DNA from: Stenocarpella maydis
Taxonomy: Eukaryota > Ascomycota > Sordariomycetes > Diaporthales > Diaporthaceae
Direction: 5' to 3'
DNA: 64,000 nucleotides
NCBI GenBank assembly: GCA_002270565.1
Contig: NQMI01000159.1
Location: 1-64,000, forward strand
Shown: piece by piece, positions 58,614 to 64,000 of the stretch
How the letters are laid out: each line of letters opens with the position of its first letter
Numbering within the stretch: the stretch's first letter is position 1
Translations under genes and position numbers: made by a program
Notes under the pieces: generated by a model
Database searches by the model: none
What the model saw: the letters and a program-made list of their open reading frames with translations, nothing else
What the model was told of the DNA's origin: nothing

Positions 58614-60427
58614 GTTGATTCCCGTCAGCGGATGGTCTCACGAATAGCATCACCAACACCACGCACCACACGGTCGTGTGCATGCCTGGGGGGGGGGAGG
58701 TCTTGGGGGCGGGATGCTCGCGCGAGCCAGGGTGATGATGAAACGTACGCAGCCGGCCCGGAGTCGTTTCGACGACTCATCTTTGCAGCGGCAAGCAGGT
58801 TGTCCTGCTATCGTGGACGTCGTCCTCTCACAGTCGACAGGAAAACCGCAGAGGCGATGAAGGGATCAAGGGAGAAGGCAAGCGAGGAGAAATGGCTCAG
58901 GAATCCACTTGTTGTTTGAAAAGGAGTGGGCAGGCGAGGAGGACTGCAGCAGGATGAACAGGCACTAGATTGCTGACAATGACGATTTGGTACGGCTGGC
59001 CCAAGGGCGCAACGCAGGCGGGTTGAGGCTGTGCTCTCTCGGGCCCCCCGCTCTCCCAGATGCTCTAACCAATCCCACGCACCGGGCCAGGCGTATCAGA
59101 TCAGAATCGTGTAGTGGCAGGGGTTGGAGGCGGCCAGCTGCAACTTGTTGTCAGCGGGATTCGGTGGGCGGATGGGTGCATCAACAAGCGTGCAGCGAGT
59201 CGCTGGTGGATGGAAAGGCGTCAAAAATCTCAAGACGGGGGTGAGTAGTCGAAGGCGAAGTGGGTATGTTCCAGCCAGCCAGCCCCTCGCAGGCGAGAAT
59301 GTGTGTGTTGTGTGTGGATGTGGATGTGCGGGTGTGCCTCTCTGGTGAGCAAGAAGCACTGGGCACTGGCTGGTCCTGGGAGCCGGAGGCTACTCCGTCC
59401 CAACTGGCTACACCTTGTCGCGCGCCTCCCCGTGGCCCAAAACACACACGCTTCATCGCCGCCACACAAGGTTCATGCGACCCGGTTGGCCAGACATCCG
59501 GCCAAACATTGCACCTTGGTTGTGTGAGCTCCGAGCAGAGAATCCCTCTGCCGTCTGGTGTGTGTACTCGCTCATTGATTGATAGTCTACAGATTTTACC
59601 CACTGTTACAGAGGAGACTTTGCATCCATATCAGCGAGACTATACCTGGCATATACAATCTGGGTCCTGATGGCGACACGCGAGAGTGCTTAATGTACAC
59701 AGTACTCCTTACTGGGCCATTTATAGTCTCTACAACGCTTTGTTATTGTTACGCCTCAGGACATCAACTCGATCCAAACTCGCGTGCTTGTTTCGTCCTG
59801 TCGCATCGTATTCGTCACTGCTGCTACATGCAATATCTTTGGCCATCCCAATTGTATCTTGCTCCAGCCTGTGCTGGGCCCGGTTGGTGGAGCTGCCTAT
59901 GACGTTACGTTGATCTACACTATCTGCCTCCTGGGTCGGGGCCGGCGCGGGGCAAAGCAGATCGAGAGTAACTCGAAAGACGCCCCATGTCTAAGCATCT
60001 TCTGGAAAGACATCGAGGGCACCTGAGAGGGCGAGATCCAGCCCACATTCGGCCCTCGACCCACTCCAAGGGGAGACGGCTTTTCCAGGTCCGCGCCGGA
60101 GCTTGAGGCCAGTATACAACTCGCACAAGGGCAGGCATCTCGCGGCAAGAAATGCCAGAATACATACACCTCCCTGCATCATCGTGCCTGTGTGGCGAGG
60201 TTCCATTTGGCAAGTAGAATAATGGCATGGAGCAGCCTGTCCTTTGACCCCTATAACCCGATACGCCCTAGGCAAAAGCAACTGCAACGGTCACTTCTGG
60301 CTGACCAAGCCGTGCGTGCAGGCTGGGATTTCTATCGTACACCCAGCAATTCCTGGTGCCACCTCAAATATGCCATCGTCTTGGAGTCCTCGTACCAACG
60401 GTGGCGGAGCCACCGCACACAACCACC
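58614..60427. other. Intergenic region upstream of RSP5 and downstream of the Pab2-like gene
   Basis: 1.8 kb without a supported gene. A G-run lies at 58688-58697, and a gt-rich microsatellite-like stretch at about 59300-59340. Frames up to 140 codons on opposite strands overlap and show no domain. Confidence 0.45.
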
Positions 60428-61194
<767 letters not shown>

Positions 61195-62012
61195 GTTGTA
61201 TCCTGTCGTTAGTACCGCCGACTGCAATGGGAAGGTTAAAGAATAGTAAGGAACTGTCGATGTGGGTCAGCGGGAGCCTTGCGCGCAGACATATTCGGCC
61301 TCTTTATTATAGAGGTCGCCCTCGACCAGTTATGCGAGCGACTCAGCTTGCGCCATCTGTCGGTGCAGTCTGGGGGTGCACGGCGCAGATGTGTGTGCGA
61401 CTGGGGATTATGGAAGGTTGGCTTACCTCCCAAGACAGGATAATACACGTCGAGTTCACAGACCCTTCGCGCGGTGAGAAAGCAAGAGGAGGGAGCCTGG
61501 GATGTTAGCAGAAGGGAAAATGGGCAAGCCAAGTAAACACTTGAAATTAAGGCTCCGGCCGCGAGGCTTATCTGCGATAAGGGAACCGGTGCTGGATTGC
61601 CTGCAGGGATCCTAGCTGCTACCTTGGTAGCCCCTACTTAAATACCTCTAGGGTGGTACCAAGATTTTCCCCTACCTACACATGTGCTCAGGCACTCCAC
61701 GAGACGTGTAGCTTGACGTAGGATATATTCCTCTTAGCAAAACGCCCGTCTGTCTTGAAGACAATCTTTGGTATTCACGGCAAAACAATGACTCACCCTA
61801 CCTTGGTATTCACTCTTCGTCGCCCGAGACGAGGCGTGAGGGATCCATGCGATCTCAGGCCCACCTAGCGTCGCCTCGGCGCCGTTTTGTGTCTTTGGAC
61901 TCGCTACTTATTAAGTACATAGGTATTTTGAATTCCAGTATCCGTTTGGAAATACCCCGCTCCTGCAGGCAGGCCCATAATAAGTTAATAACCCCGTACG
62001 CCAGTAGGCATC
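61195..62012. promoter_or_regulatory. Divergent intergenic region
   Basis: Promoter side of the Pab2-like gene (to about 61550), then upstream DNA of the pseudogene. A CTACCTTGGTAG-type palindrome lies at about 61618-61630 and related ctacct/ggtac phrases follow to 61680. No gene is seen. Confidence 0.45.
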
Positions 62013-63383
62013 ATGGCCTTGGTCCCTCCTGTCGACAAAGACGGCTTCTCCTACGCGGGATACTCGCTCTTCCGTGAGGCAAGCAACCTCGGCCGCCATC
62101 GTCGAGCGACACTCCCCGAGCTTAAGGCACACTTTGCCGGCAAGGACGCCGAGAACAGGCCTGCCCACTGGTACGAGGCTCAACTGCTCCACTATGGCTT
62201 GCCTCCCAGCAAGGTCAATGGCACAGCTCACAAACGCGGTAAGTTGTTTACAAAGTATCGGTCAAACAAGCTTCCCCAACGATGTTTCATGCAGAAGGGT
62301 TGAGTATACGGTCTGGGCGTGGTTATGACCGCCTCGGCGCCCCATATACACGCTATTCAGTAGTTCAATAGCTTAGCTGACTCTGTATGCCCCCAGTCTT
62401 CGATACTGTGATGGCCAAGGGCGGCCTCAAAGTGCCAGCTCACATCCAGAAAATCAGGCCGACCTGAACAAGGAGTGGAACAAGAGAGAGCGAGAGGCAA
62501 AGAAGGTCCTCAAACAGTCAGAGGGCCGAGGCACCAAGCGTAAAGCTGACCAAATCTACCGATTTCAGAGTCAACGTCTCTGTTCACATCTCCAGCTCAG
62601 GGGCCGTTCAGGTTCAGGCCGCTCAGCCCTCCGCGAACCGGGCAGAGTCAGGGTCTGTGGGAACATCCACTTCCACGAAGACGGCCACTGCTCCTGCCCC
62701 TGCAGCTAAGGCTAAGAAGGCACCCGCTACCCGAGTTGAGAAGGTCAAGCCTGTTCCAAAACTAGCCAATGCTGCAGACAAGAAATCGACTGTGTAGAAA
62801 CCAGCCCAAAAGCCTCACCCTCCTAGACTGAGCACTGCCCAAGCCGTCCGGGTACGTATTTGGAGGACCGAGCAGAAGCTACGTCAATGCTCCCCCTCCT
62901 TACTGGGAGGTTGACACCAGTCACGGCTCTGCGTTTCAGTCCAGCCCTCGGCGAAGCATCGGCCTTCTCAACGGCGAGTGGACTGCCCTCACATGGAGAA
63001 CAATCTCCCCGAGACCGGGGTCGACTTTGGAAGCGTCACGACCCTGGACGGCAACATGCTCTGGTTGAAGTTTGACTGGGGCCCACTGTTCGGCATCGTG
63101 AGGATTGATCGACCCCATGAGCCGGACGACGATGGGGACGGAACTGTGCTGCTCTGGCGTAGAGAGGACGACTGGGCCCAACAGGACATCAATATCGACA
63201 CCTTTGCCCTTGCCGGCGACGAAAACAGGTTGTATTTTTTCTGGGGGCGGTGGTCGCATCCGGTGCACGATTGCATACGGTCCGCATGTGATTGACTTCG
63301 ATACATACCGAATCACTGGCCGGTCCATCACCTCTGAGGTCAACCCCAGACAGGCACGAGACGAGTGGGCTAGACGGGGGTAG
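62013..63383 (+). pseudogene. Frameshifted gene of an unnamed fungal family with a SAP-like N-terminal motif
   Basis: Exon 1 (62013-62240) reads MALVPPVDKDGFSYAGYSLF, then ELKAHFAGK and EAQLLHYGLPPSKVNGTAHKR. An intron (about 62241-62399) leads to VFDTVMAKGGLKVPAHIQKI. The helix-turn-helix spacing around LLHYGLPPSKVNG resembles a SAP-type nucleic-acid-binding motif. Immediately after QKI one base appears to be missing; homology continues in the next frame (ADLNKEWNKREREAKK). It shifts again near 62550 to DFRVNVSVHISSSG and meets a stop near 62797. The C-terminal part, readable in pieces, has APPPYWEVDTSHGSAF, LNGEWTALTW, MLWLKFDWGPLFGIVRIDRP and, in yet another frame, ITGRSITSEVNPRQARDEW before the stop at 63381. 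I recognise the family only as a repeatedly seen hypothetical fungal protein; function unknown. Confidence 0.65.
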
Positions 63384-64000
63384 CCCACTTGGGCGTCAAC
63401 AGCGCTTCAGGAGAACGAGAAGTCAGGAAGAGGTCGAATCTACCGATCCCAGTCGACGAATGTGGCAATGCCCCAGTGCCGTGCGATAAGATACCATTGT
63501 CGAGGGATAACAGTCTATCTTGCCGCCCGCTCGTAAGACACAGGTGTGTGTCGAGCTGTTCCGTGCAAGATGTATGGTCCTCCTGTACATCATTTGGACT
63601 GCATCAGGAAAACGGTGTTCATAGTGTGGGAGTACAAGTAACTTATCACCACCTTTCAATACTATAGACAGGGGTGAGCTCGCTCCATTAAATGGTTTTC
63701 AGCCATGTGGCACGATGCTATGAATACCACGGGAGAATCCTCTTAAGATTATCCGTCACGGACGAGCGGAGATGGCCCCAGCCCTCAGAAGGCAGAGGAA
63801 CATGTCAGGATCCGTGAGTGTGGATTATAACTGACAATGTCGAGTTAAAAGTAGTTATTATATTGTAAGTTCTGGGGTGTCCGCGCGACTTGTCCAAGAT
63901 TTGAAGGTGGGTTTTGTTTGCCACAGACAGCAGTTTTCTACACACGTGTATAACCTTTGGAAGCACCCCCGCAGCCGTCCTAATGTTGTTGCTTGGTTTG
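63384..64000. other. Gene-free window end
   Basis: Short frames only, none recognised. A gene may begin beyond the window. Confidence 0.4.

Overview
The window is nuclear DNA of a filamentous ascomycete, most likely a sordariomycete. Genes carry short introns (about 55-230 nt, GTRNGT-type donors). The housekeeping proteins (eIF2 gamma, Mpp10, complex I PSST subunit, Rsp5, Pab2) are of fungal type. The transposon relics are extremely AT- and TA-rich, the footprint of repeat-induced point mutation (RIP). Two single N positions (3227 and 43971) look like contig joins and divide the window into three pieces.

The dominant structure is a giant inverted repeat with no spacer. Every base x from 3228 to 20391 is mirrored at 40783-x on the other strand. 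The centre is the CCATGG between 20391 and 20392, and each arm is about 17.16 kb. I found only three differences between the arms, all in the outermost LTR. Each arm carries, from the centre outward: a large NRPS-like carboxylate reductase (A-T-R-SDR, resembling the glycine betaine reductase ATRR), a BUD31 pseudogene abutting a MITE-like element, a Gre2-type SDR reductase, the eIF2 gamma gene, an aftiphilin/Laa2-like clathrin-adaptor accessory gene, about 2 kb of RIP-decayed AT-rich DNA, and an LTR. The two ATRR copies are head to head across a palindromic 1,150-bp promoter region. The left arm ends at the N at 3227, so nothing in the window ties it to unique flanking DNA. Whether the palindrome is real or an assembly fold-back is the main open question.

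Left of the palindrome (1-3226) lies a RIP-ruined Ty3/Gypsy pol region with LTR pieces. Right of it (37545-40380) lie a partial second LTR and an antisense Gypsy gag relic, followed by a degraded GH79 glycosidase gene and a small secreted-protein gene whose second intron holds the contig join at 43971.

From 44 kb on the region is ordinary: an SPX-domain membrane protein, a 4.2-kb stretch without a convincing gene, MPP10 (ribosome biogenesis), the NDUFS7/PSST subunit of complex I, the HECT ubiquitin ligase RSP5, a nuclear poly(A)-binding protein of the Pab2 type, and a frameshifted pseudogene of an unnamed fungal family with a SAP-like helical motif. I saw no rRNA, tRNA or CRISPR. Exon boundaries were derived by hand from splice signals, reading frame and family similarity recalled from memory; no search was run.
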